This document shows positions 1-9,093 of a stretch of 64,000 bases of DNA, one piece after another. Each line of letters starts with the position of its first letter. Positions within the stretch are counted from its first letter, which is position 1. The stretch covers positions 13,706,534-13,770,533 of the forward strand of contig OY755247.1 of the NCBI GenBank assembly GCA_963576725.1, in the 5' to 3' direction. Position numbers and translations under genes: made by a program. The notes under the pieces were generated by a model. The model had not been told where the DNA came from and did not search any database. It saw only the letters and a list, made by a program, of their open reading frames with translations. This DNA is from Azorinus chamasolen (lineage: Eukaryota; Mollusca; Bivalvia; Cardiida; Solecurtidae).

Positions 1-102
1 AGACTAATATATAAATAGCTCATACATATATAGGAGAGATTAAGCTGTCCTCCAAAGGGATTATTCATAATCACCAAGATATTTTATTGGCTCCCAGTGT
101 TC

Positions 103-236
103 TTAACCCTCTCCCTCATACTAAAGCCTTTTACCATCTCTGCAAACACAGTAGACCCAGATCAGACAGTTCGTCTGATCAGGGTCTGTTCTGTTTGCTT
201 TTAAATTATAATAGATCTACTCTACAGTTTCAACCA
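103..236. mobile_element. PB-A MITE, 5' half
   Basis: Begins with TTAACCCTCTCCCTCATA and runs through a shortened A core (GACCCAGATCAGACAG against CTGATCAGGGTCTG), then the A1-type segment TCTACAGTTTCAACC. The right half is missing; the tandem array at 247 follows directly. Confidence 0.75.
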
Positions 237-246
237 TAATATAATA

Positions 247-526
247 TTGCAGTATGTATATGACAGATCAGATCAGTTTACGTAACTGACATATACAACT
301 AACATTGCAGTGTATGACAGATCAGATCAGTGTACGTAACTGACATATACAACTAACATTGCAGTGTATGACAGATCTGATCAGTGTATGTAACTGAAAT
401 ACAACTAACATTGCAGTGTATGACAGATCAGATCAGTGTATGTAACTGAAATACCACTAACATTGCAGTATATGACAGATCAGACCAGTGTATGTAACTG
501 ACATATACAACTAACATTGCAGTATA
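247..526. repeat. 54-58 bp minisatellite, five copies
   Basis: Five head-to-tail copies of a unit holding TGACAGATCAGATCAGTG and TACAACTAACATTGCAGT. Copies differ by a few substitutions and a short indel (ACATATACAAC or AAATACAAC). No coding potential. Confidence 0.9.
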
Positions 527-580
527 TGATGGACAAAACCACTGTGTACCACATATTAATATATATCATCTGTTTGTAAA

Positions 581-1197
581 GCTAGGTTCCCACTGCCGAT
601 CAGATCAACTCGATCAAGCCCGACCAAATGAATAGGTACTTGGCTGGCTTGCTTGGCAGGAGTGATCGGGGAGGTCGACCTTGGTCTGCATCGCTCGGAC
701 TCCCTACCCGAATTTATTGGACATGTTCAAAACATTCGGGTTGAGATCAAGTAGCCACGCACTCGAGAAGCGACCTGAAAGCGGTTGGGTATTGATTGAG
801 ACTCATGGAGTAGAGGGTCGAATTAATCGGGAGACAATTGTGTAGAGATCTAGTGCGGTTGGGGTGAAGTCATTTGCCAGATCTGTACCTGATCATCTTG
901 ACCTCTACTTGAGTAATACCCGATCAACGCAAGTACGCCCATGATGATCTGGTCTGGTAGAGATTGAACAGAGGTCCAGTTCAGATTGTATAGGGATCGT
1001 ATCTGGGTTGAGATGATTGAGTAGAGATTGGAGTGGTTGTTGAGTTGATGTTGTGGAGGAGTCGTGAATGATCGCGAGGGGGTCATGTATGATTGAGTAG
1101 AGGTCGAGAAGAACTCGTGTATGTCTTAGGTTGAGCTTGGTCGGTGAATTCAGGGGATTAGAATGATAGAGTTGATCTGATTCAGTGGGAACCTAGC
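581..1197. mobile_element. 617 bp non-autonomous DNA transposon, family not recognised
   Basis: The ends are inverted repeats: left GCTAGGTTCCCACTG then GATCAGATCAACTC; right is the complement, GAGTTGATCTGAT then CAGTGGGAACCTAGC. TAAA flanks both sides (577-580 and 1198-1201), suggesting a 4 bp target duplication. The interior is more GC-rich than its surroundings, full of GATC and GATTGAGTAGAG-like words, and has no long ORF. It has no central hairpin, unlike the other MITEs here. A 4 bp target is compatible with several superfamilies, so none is assigned. Confidence 0.85.
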
Positions 1198-1267
1198 TAA
1201 AAACTGAATGAGTCAAATTTGTACAATTTTGATAAGTTTGAATTAGAAAGACATAGTCAATAGTGTA

Positions 1268-1510
1268 GAACCCTTTTCTTTATATAAAACATTTTCACAC
1301 ATTTGCAAACAGAGTAGACCCAGATCCTATAGGAGCCGTCTGATCAGGGTCTGCTCTGTTCACTTATGATATAATATGGATACAATTCTACAGTTTATAC
1401 CAACAATTTTGTGTACATAATTATACTATTATAAATATTCAACTAATAAATGTCATGATTCATGATGTCATTACTTCTTACATGATAATACCAAACTGGG
1501 AGAGAATTAA
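1268..1510. mobile_element. PB-A3 MITE, nearly complete
   Basis: Starts GAACCCTTTTCTTTATATAAA and ends GGGAGAGAATTAA after the A3 tail TTCATGATGTCATTACTTC. The left hairpin arm is partly deleted (CCCAGATCCTATAGGAGCC). Confidence 0.8.
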
Positions 1511-1862
1511 GCAGCTCCTTCAGACGGGGAGCCATTAGATCTGGGTCTGCACTATTTGCCTAAGTTTCTAAATATTTAGGGAAATGAGGGTCTCAAGAGT
1601 GTCTCGATGGATTTCTATGAAACTTGACATCTCATCAAAGTGATCCAAACTGACTCAAAACTGTTTGAATAAAGGTTATCATGAACTGCTCATGTAGCAA
1701 AGAGTTAGGGATCATGACTTTTGGCAAAGTTTCATCAAGATCTGCATTCCAACATACGTTACACACATTTCAGAAAGAAGGGGATAAAAGATTTTATGAC
1801 TGCATAGCCTAGTTTCCCCCCTCTTTGGCATAACCTAACTAGTCTCCTCTTCCTTGGTAAAG
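1511..1862. other. Spacer with a decayed A core
   Basis: Holds one degraded hairpin trace near 1512-1560 (CAGCTCCTTC ... AGATCTGGGTCTGCACTATTTGC). The rest is sequence in which I recognise nothing. Confidence 0.5.
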
Positions 1863-2098
1863 TTAACCCATTACCTCATAGGCTATTTTTAGATCCAACT
1901 TCTTGTAATAAATCTACCCAAAAGAAGCATTTACCAGAGAAAAGGAAAATTTCAGAATTGTGTAATTTTGAAACCATTGTGATAAATAGAGCATTTGCTC
2001 CTATGGAGCAAACACTCTTTAAAATTTTATCACAATGGTTTCAGAAAGTGACTTTTACAGAGGCGTCAAAAGGTTTCAATATGAGAGAAAAGCTTAAA
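1863..2098. mobile_element. PB-B1 MITE
   Basis: TTAACCCATTACCTCATAGG at the left; the complementary tip is decayed to ATGAGAGAAAAGCTTAA. The hairpin GATAAATAGAGCATTTGCTC has a partly eroded right arm ending in TTATCACAATGGTTTCA. Confidence 0.85.
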
Positions 2099-2155
2099 GG
2101 TCATGCAGAAAGCTAGAGGATGAATTTCATTTAGCTGTAATCTGTCACCATTCTT

Positions 2156-2384
2156 ATTACTCTTTACTACATAAAAATGCCATTCTATGCTTATGCAAAC
2201 ACAGTAAACCCAGATCAGATAGCTCCTATAAAGCTGTCTAATCAGGGTCTGCTCTGTTTGCCGACGATATAATGTAGATTTGATTCTACAATTTCTACCA
2301 TGGCCAAAAAATCTCTATTTATCACAATGATTTCAAAAAGTGATTTTTACAGTCTAAAGGTGTCAATATGAGAGAATTGGTTAA
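2156..2384. mobile_element. Chimeric MITE: PB-A1 left, PB-B right
   Basis: The left 155 bp is PB-A1 (CTTTACTACATA tip, A core, then CTACCATGGCCAAAAAAT). At 2313 it switches to the right hairpin arm and tip of PB-B (CTCTATTTATCACAATG ... GTCAATATGAGAGAATTGGTTAA). The two halves supply one TTAA-type end each. Confidence 0.75.
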
Positions 2385-2462
2385 ATATAATTATATAGTC
2401 AGACTGCCCCAATACTTGTGTAAGACTGGATCATGATGAAGTCATTTACAAAATGCACCAAG

Positions 2463-2640
2463 TTAACTCTTTGCACGCTAAGTAATTCTTCATCTGCAAC
2501 AAATGTCGTCTGCTTCAATTCATATATTAAATTTTCTTTGCAAAAATAGGGTCAGTGTGTCAAATAGTTTGGATCCTGATGAGACGCCGCATGATGCGGC
2601 GTCTCGTCTGGATCCAAACTGTTTGCATAGATAATCACGA
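2463..2640. mobile_element. J-family palindromic MITE
   Basis: Starts TTAACTCTTTGCACGCTAAG. The hairpin at 2567-2619 has arms GTTTGGATCC, then GATGAGACGCCGCAT, with a near-perfect complement on the other side. The right end is unclear. Confidence 0.7.
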
Positions 2641-2924
2641 TTTTGCTGTTTAGCTACCAGAGTTAAATTTTATGTCCGTGTCAACCAGTTTCAGTCTTGT
2701 TCAGATGCCAAGTATCGTTGATCTTGATCTCGTTTGTTAAATTCCTAGTCACTGTTTATAAACAATGGAGTGGAAGGAATACAGAAAATCTATCTGTCGG
2801 AGTTTTGAATTATTGTAAGTCATTGCCAAGAAGCTTGACCCATACTCAATTGATTCTCATACTGAAAAAATAAAGTTTTCTAAAAACCCTGACCAGCTAC
2901 AGGTTTTACTGACATCTGATTCAT

Positions 2925-3168
2925 TTAACCCTTTCTCTACTAACCCTTTCCCTGTTAACCCTTTCCCTGTTAACCCTTTCCCTATTAACCCTTTCCCTGT
3001 TAACCCTTTCCCTACTAACCCTTTCTCTACTAACCCTTTCCCTGTTAACCCTTTTCCCTGTTAACCCTTTTCCCTATTAACCCTTTCCCTACTAACCCTT
3101 TCCCTGTTAACCCTTTCCCTATTAACCCTTTCTCTGTTAACCCTTTCCCTGTTAACCCTTTCCCTGTT
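2925..3168. repeat. 15 bp minisatellite made of a MITE terminus
   Basis: Sixteen tandem units of TTAACCCTTTCCCTG with variants CCCTA, TCTAC and an extra T. The unit equals the TTAA target plus the outer end of PB-A2, and the last unit continues directly into a PB-A2 body at 3169. The open frame on the minus strand (GKGLTGKGL repeats) is a by-product of the 15 bp period. Confidence 0.9.
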
Positions 3169-3372
3169 CTATGTTTATTCCAAATTTCAAAACCTACCAA
3201 ATATTCATGGACAAAATAGTTATAATTAAATATGGAAGGGACGTTGGAACATTGTAAATACTCAAGAAACAGATCTATCAAATTTCAGTAACAAATATAT
3301 AGGAGCCGTCTGATCTGAGTCTACTCTGTTTGCAAAGGCATGAAAAGACCTTTGCATGAGGGAAAGAGTAAA
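3169..3372. mobile_element. PB-A2 MITE with amplified 5' tip
   Basis: Continues from the array as TCTATGTTTATTCCAAATTTC, then GGTGGAACATTG-like A2 sequence, a core lacking its left arm (ATAGGAGCCGTCTGATC) and an eroded right tip GAGGGAAAGAGTAAAG. Confidence 0.8.
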
Positions 3373-3378
3373 GAAGCA

Positions 3379-3562
3379 TTAACCTTTTATTCCATAAATA
3401 CGCTTTTCTATGCCTTTGCAAACAGAGTACATGTAGACCCAGATCGAATGCTTATGAAATGATATAGATCTGATTTAACAGTTTCTGCTTTGGCAAAACT
3501 TTGGCAAAAACTACTCCTGCAGGAGCCGTCTGATCAGTGTCTGCTCTGTTTGCTTATAGAAT
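3379..3562. mobile_element. PB-A1 MITE, rearranged
   Basis: TTAACCTTTTATTCCATAAA tip and a left core arm. An early copy of the distal segment (ATAGATCTGATTTAACAG) precedes the right arm CTGCAGGAGCCGTCTGATC, so segment order is scrambled. Confidence 0.65.
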
Positions 3563-3569
3563 GATAAAA

Positions 3570-3783
3570 TACACCTCTAAAACACCTCTAAACCGGATTT
3601 CTAATTGAGAAGAATTTAAATACTCGTAGGCAGGTTACTGCTTAATGCAGGATGAAAGTCAGGCAGAAAGCTCCTCTAGGAGCTTTCTGCATGACTTTCA
3701 CCCTACATTAAGCTGCCGCCTGTCTCCAAAACTGATATTTATACTAAATTAAAGTCCGGTTTAGAGGCCCGGGTTTTACTGTA
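3570..3783. mobile_element. pogo-C MITE
   Basis: Left end TACACCTCTAAAACACC, with the subterminal CTCTAAACCGG. The hairpin around 3690 (GCAGAAAGCTCCTCTAGG and complement) is flanked by TTAATGCAGGATGAAAG. Right end GGGTTTTACTGTA. Confidence 0.85.
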
Positions 3784-4039
3784 TAGAACTGATATGATTC
3801 TAAAGTTTTTGCCATGTACCAGCTATCTGATCAGGGTCTACTCCCTTTATGAATGGAATTATATAGATCTGATAAGATTCTACAGTTTCTGCCATGGACG
3901 AGCTATCTAATCATGATCAGGGTCTGCTGTTGTGTTTTGTTCATGGAAATATATAGATCCATCAGGATATGTTTCTTGAGTTTCTGCCACGGCCAAAATT
4001 AATTCTTTCATGAATTTTCATGGAGTAAAAGGTTTAACA
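3784..4039. mobile_element. PB-A1 3' half with an internal module repeated three times
   Basis: The segment ATTCTACAGTTTCTGCCATGG occurs three times in degenerate form (3794, 3877 and 3970 regions). Between copies lie right hairpin arms. The end is the A1 tip TTTTCATGGAGTAAAAGG. Confidence 0.65.
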
Positions 4040-4113
4040 CTTAGGGCAATAATATGAGTGTGTCCTCTGAAAAAAAAAACTGCCTGCTTTAGTCTTTCTT
4101 CTCTATCTGCTAT

Positions 4114-4365
4114 TTAACTCTTTCCCTTTTGAATATTGATGAAAGAAATATTGACTTTGTGAATATTTTATACCTGTATTTTTATATAATAGCATTATTT
4201 TTGTATGTACACACAAGTCTTTTCTATTGATAAAAACTGTCGAGTCAGATCTATTGTTAGTTCCTAAGCAAACACAGCAGACCCTGATTAGACAGCCCCT
4301 AAAGGTGCTATCTGATCTGGGTCTACTCTGTTTGCAAAAGTGTGAAAAGGTATTTTTATAGGATG
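4114..4365. mobile_element. PB-A3 MITE
   Basis: TTAACTCTTTCCCTTTTGAA at the left, core at 4265-4338 (GCAAACACAGCAGACCCTG and its complement), right end GAAAAGGTATTTTTATAGG, where the tip is eroded. Confidence 0.7.
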
Positions 4366-4473
4366 TTACAGCTATAATTTGTGCCCTCTGAAAAAAAAAT
4401 GTCTGCTTCAGTTTTCAAGGAAGAGACTTAGTTTTTAATAAAACATGGTCATACAGACTTTCTTAATGCTTAA

Positions 4474-4950
4474 TTAAATTACTCCATAAATATGACCTTC
4501 TACGCCTTAAACTTTGCAAACAAAATAAGAGCCATTTGATCAGGGTCTGCTCTGTTTGCTCATGACATAAAATAGATCCGTGATTTAATACAGATTCATG
4601 ACATAATTTTATAAACCCAATTTTTACATGCTTTGTATTCATATGCCATTATGAAAATTAATCTTATTAACCCATTCCCCCATATTGACACCTTTTGACG
4701 CCTCTGCAAAAGTCACCTTTTGAAACCTTGTGATAAATAGAGCATTTGCTCCTATAGGAGCAAATGCTATATTTGTCACAATGGTTTCAATACTACACAA
4801 TTCGAAAAAATTTCCTTTTTTCTAGTAAATGCTCCTTTTCAGTAGATTTATTCAAAGAAGTTGGATCTAAAAATAGCCTATGAGGTAATGGGTTAATATT
4901 CATGGTGTAAGTATATTTCTTACATGAATATTCATGGAATAAAGGATTAA
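4474..4950. mobile_element. PB-A1 MITE, host of a PB-B insertion
   Basis: Left tip TTAAATTACTCCATAAA; right tip ATTCATGGAATAAAGGATTAA. The body is split at TTAA by the PB-B at 4671-4892. Joining the flanks (TTAATCTTATTAA and TTAATATTCATGGTG) recreates the uninterrupted A1 order seen at 29800 and 43745, which serves as an empty site. Confidence 0.85.
4671..4892. mobile_element. PB-B1 MITE nested in PB-A1
   Basis: Complete: CCCATTCCCCCATATTGACA to CCTATGAGGTAATGGG, flanked by TTAA at 4667-4670 and 4893-4896. The hairpin centre is GCTCCTATAGGAGC. Confidence 0.9.
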
Positions 4951-5027
4951 ATCTTAATCAGATGCAGATTAACCCTTAGAATGCAGGAACATATGTATAG
5001 ACACCATAAAATATTAATAAGATTAAT

Positions 5028-5255
5028 TTTCATATTGACACATGCTTTTTCACACATTTGCTGCTAAAACAGAGTATAGGAGCTGCCTGATCAAGGTCTG
5101 CTCTGTTTGCTTATGGTAGATTATAGATTTGATTTTACAGTTTCTGCCTGAGCCGAAACATCCAAGTGTACATAATTATGACATCATAAAAATTCAGATA
5201 ATAAATATTCATGATGTCACTATTCTTTACATAAATAGACAGGGAAAGGGTTGAG
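5028..5255. mobile_element. PB-A3 MITE
   Basis: CATATTGACACATGCTTTTT leads into a damaged core (left arm mostly lost) and the A3 tail AATATTCATGATGTCAC ... GACAGGGAAAGGGTTGA. Confidence 0.7.
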
Positions 5256-5317
5256 CGGCCCATCGGACTGAAATTCATTAGATGGTCATATTACAGACAA
5301 GCTAGGTTCCAGTCACA

Positions 5318-5326
5318 CTGTACCTT
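5318..5326 (-). other. Splice donor site
   Basis: On the minus strand the sequence reads AAG then GTACAG. It matches the animal donor consensus at all positions except the usual +5/+6 GT. It sets the end of the exon above. Confidence 0.6.
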
Positions 5327-5521
5327 ATCTCCAGTGGGACAAGACCCACGTCTACGACTCTGCTTCCGAAACATTTGTAATCTCTCTTCTTCATCCGGGT
5401 CATCCGAATGAAACCTGTCCACTTGTTCATTATCCGGTATCACTTGCAGGGTCGGGATGACTGTCCCGACAGATCGGCGCCGAGGCCGCATCTTGTTCAG
5501 AGTAGATCCAAGAAAATCCAT
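5324..5521 (-). CDS. First coding exon of an unidentified protein
   Basis: Sixty-six codons from ATG (5521-5519) to an exon end at 5324. The start context is strong (ACAAAATGG, A at -3, G at +4). The exon ends AGATAAG and is followed by GTACAG, a good splice donor at a phase-0 boundary; the open frame would stop ten codons into the intron. The exon is more GC-rich than its surroundings and holds CpG-rich GGCGCCG. The residues look like real protein: two basic serine sites (PRRRSVGT near residue 13 and RRRGS near 56), a hydrophobic stretch TVIPTLQVI and an acidic stretch SDDPDEEER at about 39-47. The basic serines would suit PKA-like kinases. There is no signal peptide or membrane segment. I do not recognise the family. 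The gene continues left, where I found no second exon, so later exons probably lie beyond position 1. Confidence 0.65.
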
Positions 5522-5959
5522 TTTGTTTACTGTGCGATTTAAATCACTCTTTAATCCACATACACACTAATACATCCAAAATCCAAACATGACACTAGAT
5601 TTCAGCTGTAAACTGTACTGTTATTGCAAAAAAAATACTCCAAATATTAACAGATACCCCAGTGCTATGCAGCTGTGTGCCTATCACAATGTTTATGTTT
5701 ACTACCATATTACTGCAGCCTATCGCTCAGGTATTTTCCAATATTATCGATATTGTAGAAAGAATTGTTCTACAGGCTTCTGCCAGTTATATCTGATTCC
5801 AGGTATTCATCCGTGACATGTTTATATACAGTGCACAGAAAGGCCAATATAGCTTCAGTCAGAGCCCTGTAACTTTCTGCAATGTAACAGAGTACAGGAT
5901 TTCTGGCATCCTGAAACTGTCTACAATACTGTACACTGTCGATCTGTAGTACCTTTAGA
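5522..5959. other. Probable 5' UTR and upstream region of the minus-strand gene
   Basis: No MITE is recognisable here, unlike most of the window, which fits a promoter-proximal region under constraint. I see no clear TATA box on the minus strand within 100 bp of the start codon, so the transcription start is not placed. Confidence 0.4.
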
Positions 5960-6248
5960 ATTCACCCTATATGCCATGAATATTCATGTGAGAAATATAG
6001 TATGTATGAATATTAATTAGCTTAAAATTTATAATGGTACAGTAAAACCTCTCTATAACGACCACTAAATTATAGAGAGGTTTTACTGTACATGAACAAG
6101 AAAATTTTTGCCCCGTGTAAAAATGATATAATCAGATCTATACACATAATTCCTTAAGCAGAAAGCATAGAACCTGATCAGACAATTCCCACAGCAGCCA
6201 CTGATCTGTGTCTGTTATTAAAATATGTATTTATAGAATAAAAGATTA
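5960..6248. mobile_element. PB-A1 MITE, host of a 53 bp pogo mini-palindrome
   Basis: Left CATGAATATTCATGTGAG; right end TTTATAGAATAAAAGATTAA. The core is heavily eroded (ACCTGATCAGACAATTCC). It is split at TA by the element at 6038-6090. Confidence 0.65.
6038..6090. mobile_element. Minimal pogo-like element, 53 bp
   Basis: Two 21 bp perfect inverted repeats, TACAGTAAAACCTCTCTATAA and its complement, separated by only 11 bp (CGACCACTAAA). It keeps the TA ends and TIRs but none of the pogo-C hairpin. Confidence 0.85.
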
Positions 6249-6255
6249 ACACTTA

Positions 6256-6345
6256 GGGCAATTCTAGAGACAATTCTAAAGAGAAGTCATAGGATAGGGT
6301 TTGGTGGAGAAATAAAGGAGCTATTCATGAAGATGTTTAAAGTTA
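6256..6345. mobile_element. D-family half element
   Basis: A single hairpin arm (ACAATTCTAAAGAGAAGTCA, then AGGGTTTGGTGGAGAAAT) and the distal segment to TCTTATCTGGACCTCTT. The opposite arm is absent. Confidence 0.65.
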
Positions 6346-6404
6346 CACATCTTATCTGGACCTCTTAAGAATAGTCATGGAGTAATGCGGGTTTAATGCG
6401 GGTT

Positions 6405-6646
6405 TTTCCCTGTTATGCATTTATTCTAAATTTCAATACCTATTGAATATTCCTTAACAAAACTGTGATAAAGAAATATGAAAGGTGGAACATTGTAGCC
6501 ATTTTACAAAGTAAAGAAACAGATCTATCTAATTTCATAAGCAAACAGAGCAGACCCTGATCAGACGGCTCCTCTAGGAGCCGTCTGATCTGGGTCTACT
6601 CTGTTTGCAAATGCGTGAAAACATGTTTCTATGAGGGAAAGGGTTA
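6405..6646. mobile_element. PB-A2 MITE, near complete
   Basis: TTTTCCCTGTTATGCATTTA through AAACAGATCTATC, then the core 6540-6608 with centre CTCCTCTAGGAG, ending ATGAGGGAAAGGGTTAA. The outer left tip is lost. Confidence 0.85.
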
Positions 6647-6663
6647 AAAGTTAAATATGCAGT

Positions 6664-6945
6664 AAACTCTTCGCACACTGAAAATCTTTTGACTGAAAAT
6701 CTTTTTGTTTGCTGCAATCCGGACAGACAATTTTCATTTTTTTCTCTTTTGTATTTCTCTTCAATAATGCAACAAAAACATTTATTTATCTGGATCAAAA
6801 CTGTATGCATAGATAGTCACAAATTAAATATAACTGCTGGCATGAAAAGAGGTAAATTGCAGCAGACGACAATTTCTCACTTGTTTATTCTCTAACATGT
6901 GCCAGACTGTTTGGATCAGTACCAACAAACTAAAGTCTACGTCCA
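6664..6945. mobile_element. J-family relic
   Basis: Starts TAAACTCTTCGCACACTG and holds J words such as GACTGTTTGGATCAGTACC. There is no intact hairpin. Confidence 0.4.
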
Positions 6946-7019
6946 TTAAGTATTAATTGTCTGCAAAAATGGTGTTTGCTAAATATTTCAAAATGCAATT
7001 TTCTTCATCTCTTTAAAAC

Positions 7020-7272
7020 CTTTTATTTAACGAATATTCATGTAAAAAAGAATGACATCATGAATATAAATTACTCCCATGCAAACAGGGCAGACCCAGG
7101 TTACATGGAGTCATGATTGATCAGGGTCTGATAATCATACACAGAATAATAAAGATCTATTTCTACAAGGAAATAAAAAATCCTTTATTGGCAATTATGA
7201 AAATTCAGTTAATGTGCCATTGTTAAATATTGTGAATTCCTACATGAATAATCATGAGGCAAATGGTTTAAA
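7020..7272. mobile_element. PB-A1 MITE, decayed
   Basis: GAATATTCATGTAAAAAAGA at the left and ACATGAATAATCATGAGGC at the right. The hairpin is reduced to CAGACCCAGG ... TGATCAGGGTCTG. Confidence 0.6.
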
Positions 7273-7445
7273 TTGGAAAATGCACAACACAACAGCATTT
7301 AGTAATTCAATCATTATCCAGACTAGTCCATACTGAACCGATGAAACAAAGGGTTGAAACCTCTAAAACACCTAGCAGAACCACATGCCACCCTAGATTT
7401 GAAATAACACCATTTCCTGCCCATGTACAGTAGTTATAATTTCTA

Positions 7446-7692
7446 TTAACCCTTTCCTTCATGTAAATGCATTTTCACGTATTTTCAAACAGAGTAGACC
7501 CAGATCAGATGGCTCCTGTAGGAGCCATCTGATCAGGGTCTGCTCTGTTTGCTGATGAAACAATATAGATATGATTCTATTATTATAAGTTTCTACCATG
7601 GCCAAAATGTCCTGTGTTCATTAAAAAATAAGCTGTTTAATATTCATGATGTCATTATTTCTTACATGAATAATCATGGAGTAAACAGTTAA
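7446..7692. mobile_element. PB-A MITE, complete, intact hairpin
   Basis: TTAA on both sides. The hairpin at 7484-7551 has centre GCTCCTGTAGGAGC. Arms are complementary except the fixed CCCAGATC against GATCAGGG mismatch and the GTAGA against TCTGC difference. Right tip ATAATCATGGAGTAAACAG. Confidence 0.9.
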
Positions 7693-8031
7693 AGGTCGTC
7701 ACAAATTGGCATATACATGAAGTGTAATAAGACGTAACAAATAACCATACTGTAACAAACAAATGTTCTGTGTATTTCTATAGTGCCACAGTTCATTACT
7801 CCCTAAATCCCGTATCCTAATTAAGTACCTCTTAACAAATCTAGCCAGACATGTGTAAGTAAACAGCCGTAAACTGAATTACTTGCACGTGATGTCTGCT
7901 CAGGAGCCAAACCATACCAGTTAAAATTCCCAACAAATAAATCTCAGAATTTAACACATGCACAACATACGAGACAGACAACAAATTTGCAGTGGACTCG
8001 GAAAGTTAAAAGATACTTTGAAGTAAGAAGA
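7693..8031. other. Unique spacer
   Basis: AT-rich single-copy-looking sequence. No ORF with protein-like composition, no palindrome and no family recognised. Confidence 0.4.
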
Positions 8032-8242
8032 TTAACCCTCTCAACCCAGTACACACATGTACTGTCATTTGCAAACAGTGCAGACCCAGATCAGAGGGCT
8101 ATTAGAGGAGCCCTCTCATTAGGGTCTGCACTGTTTGTCATGTTACACTTTTCTTTAGAGAAATCCCTAAATATTCACTGTAAGCATGACCTGTTTAAAT
8201 TTTGGAATAGTCAATTTGAAAATTCAGCGTTGTAAGGGTTAA
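8032..8242. mobile_element. PB-K MITE, complete
   Basis: TTAACCCTCTCAACCCAG to TTCAGCGTTGTAAGGGTTAA. Core 8068-8138 (GCAAACAGTGCAGACCCAG) with centre TATTAGAGGAG. Its right TTAA is also the left TTAA of the next element. Confidence 0.85.
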
Positions 8243-8490
8243 CCCTTTCCCTCGTATAAACGTGTTTTCACACATTTGCAAACAGAGTAGACCCAGATCA
8301 GATGGCTCCTATAAGAGCCGTCTGATCAGGGTCGACTCTGTTTGCTAATATATGATGATATATCTGTATCTTTAGTTTCTAAAATGGCTACAATGTTCCA
8401 TCTTCCATATTTCATTATAACTATTTTGTCAATGCATATTCAGTAGGTATCGAAATTTGAAATAAACATAGAACAGGGAATTAGGGTTAA
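8239..8490. mobile_element. PB-A2 MITE abutting PB-K
   Basis: TTAACCCTTTCCCTCGTATA to AGAACAGGGAATTAGGGTTAA. Intact hairpin with centre TCCTATAAGA. It shares TTAA 8239-8242 with the PB-K element. Confidence 0.85.
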
Positions 8491-8613
8491 TATGAGAAGG
8501 GTAAATAGGGATTAAAAGATTTTCATGAACAATACCTTGGTCAGTCATCTTTCGGACAGTGCAGAGATTTACTTCCAGAGCTTAGCACAAAACAGTAGTA
8601 CTACCTACCTCGT

Positions 8614-8859
8614 TTAACCCTTTCCTTCATATATACACCTTTGCAAACAGAGTAGACCCAAATCAGATGACTCCTAGCTGCAGGAGCCTTCTGATTAGGC
8701 TCTGCTCTGTTTGCTAATGGAATTTTACAGATTTGTTTATTTAGTTTCTAAAATGGCTACACTGTTACACCTTCAATATTTCATTATAACTATTTTTTGT
8801 CCATGAATATTCAGTAGGTATTGAAAATTTGACTAACTATAGAAAAAGGAAAATTTTAA
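8614..8859. mobile_element. PB-A2 MITE
   Basis: TTAACCCTTTCCTTCATATA to AAAAGGAAAATTTTAA. The hairpin carries a duplicated centre (GACTCCTAGCTGCAGGAGCC). Its right TTAA is shared with the following A1 element. Confidence 0.85.
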
Positions 8860-9030
8860 CCCTTTACTCCACAAATAGGGCCTTTCTAAGCCTTTGCAAA
8901 CAGAGTAGACTTAGATCAGATGGCTCCTATAGGAGTTATCTGATCAGGGTCTGCTCTATTTGCTTATGATAATGATATAGATCTGATTCGACAGTTTCTG
9001 CCAGTGCCGAAAAATCCTGTCTCTACAAAT
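8856..9030. mobile_element. PB-A1 5' half
   Basis: TTAACCCTTTACTCCACAAA, full hairpin at about 8896-8964, then CGACAGTTTCTGCCAGTGCC. It stops after TCCTGTCTCTAC with no right tip. Confidence 0.75.
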
Positions 9031-9093
9031 AATTAGGCTGCTGTCCCAACAGTCAATTCTTTGAACCATTTATGTACAGTTCAAATTCTACTA

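Noticed and set aside
247..526. CRISPR array
   Set aside because: The copies are contiguous units without spacers, in a eukaryotic context. The same applies to all other tandem arrays here.
2925..3168. Telomeric repeat
   Set aside because: TTAACCCTTTCCCTG is not a TTAGGG permutation and matches a MITE end exactly. Only 62069-62087 is telomere-like.
2935..3281. GKGLTGKGL repeat protein
   Set aside because: It is the antisense of the 15 bp MITE-tip array.
5589..5816. 75-codon plus-strand ORF opposite the promoter region
   Set aside because: Cysteine- and tyrosine-rich composition typical of AT-rich random sequence, poor start context, no motif.
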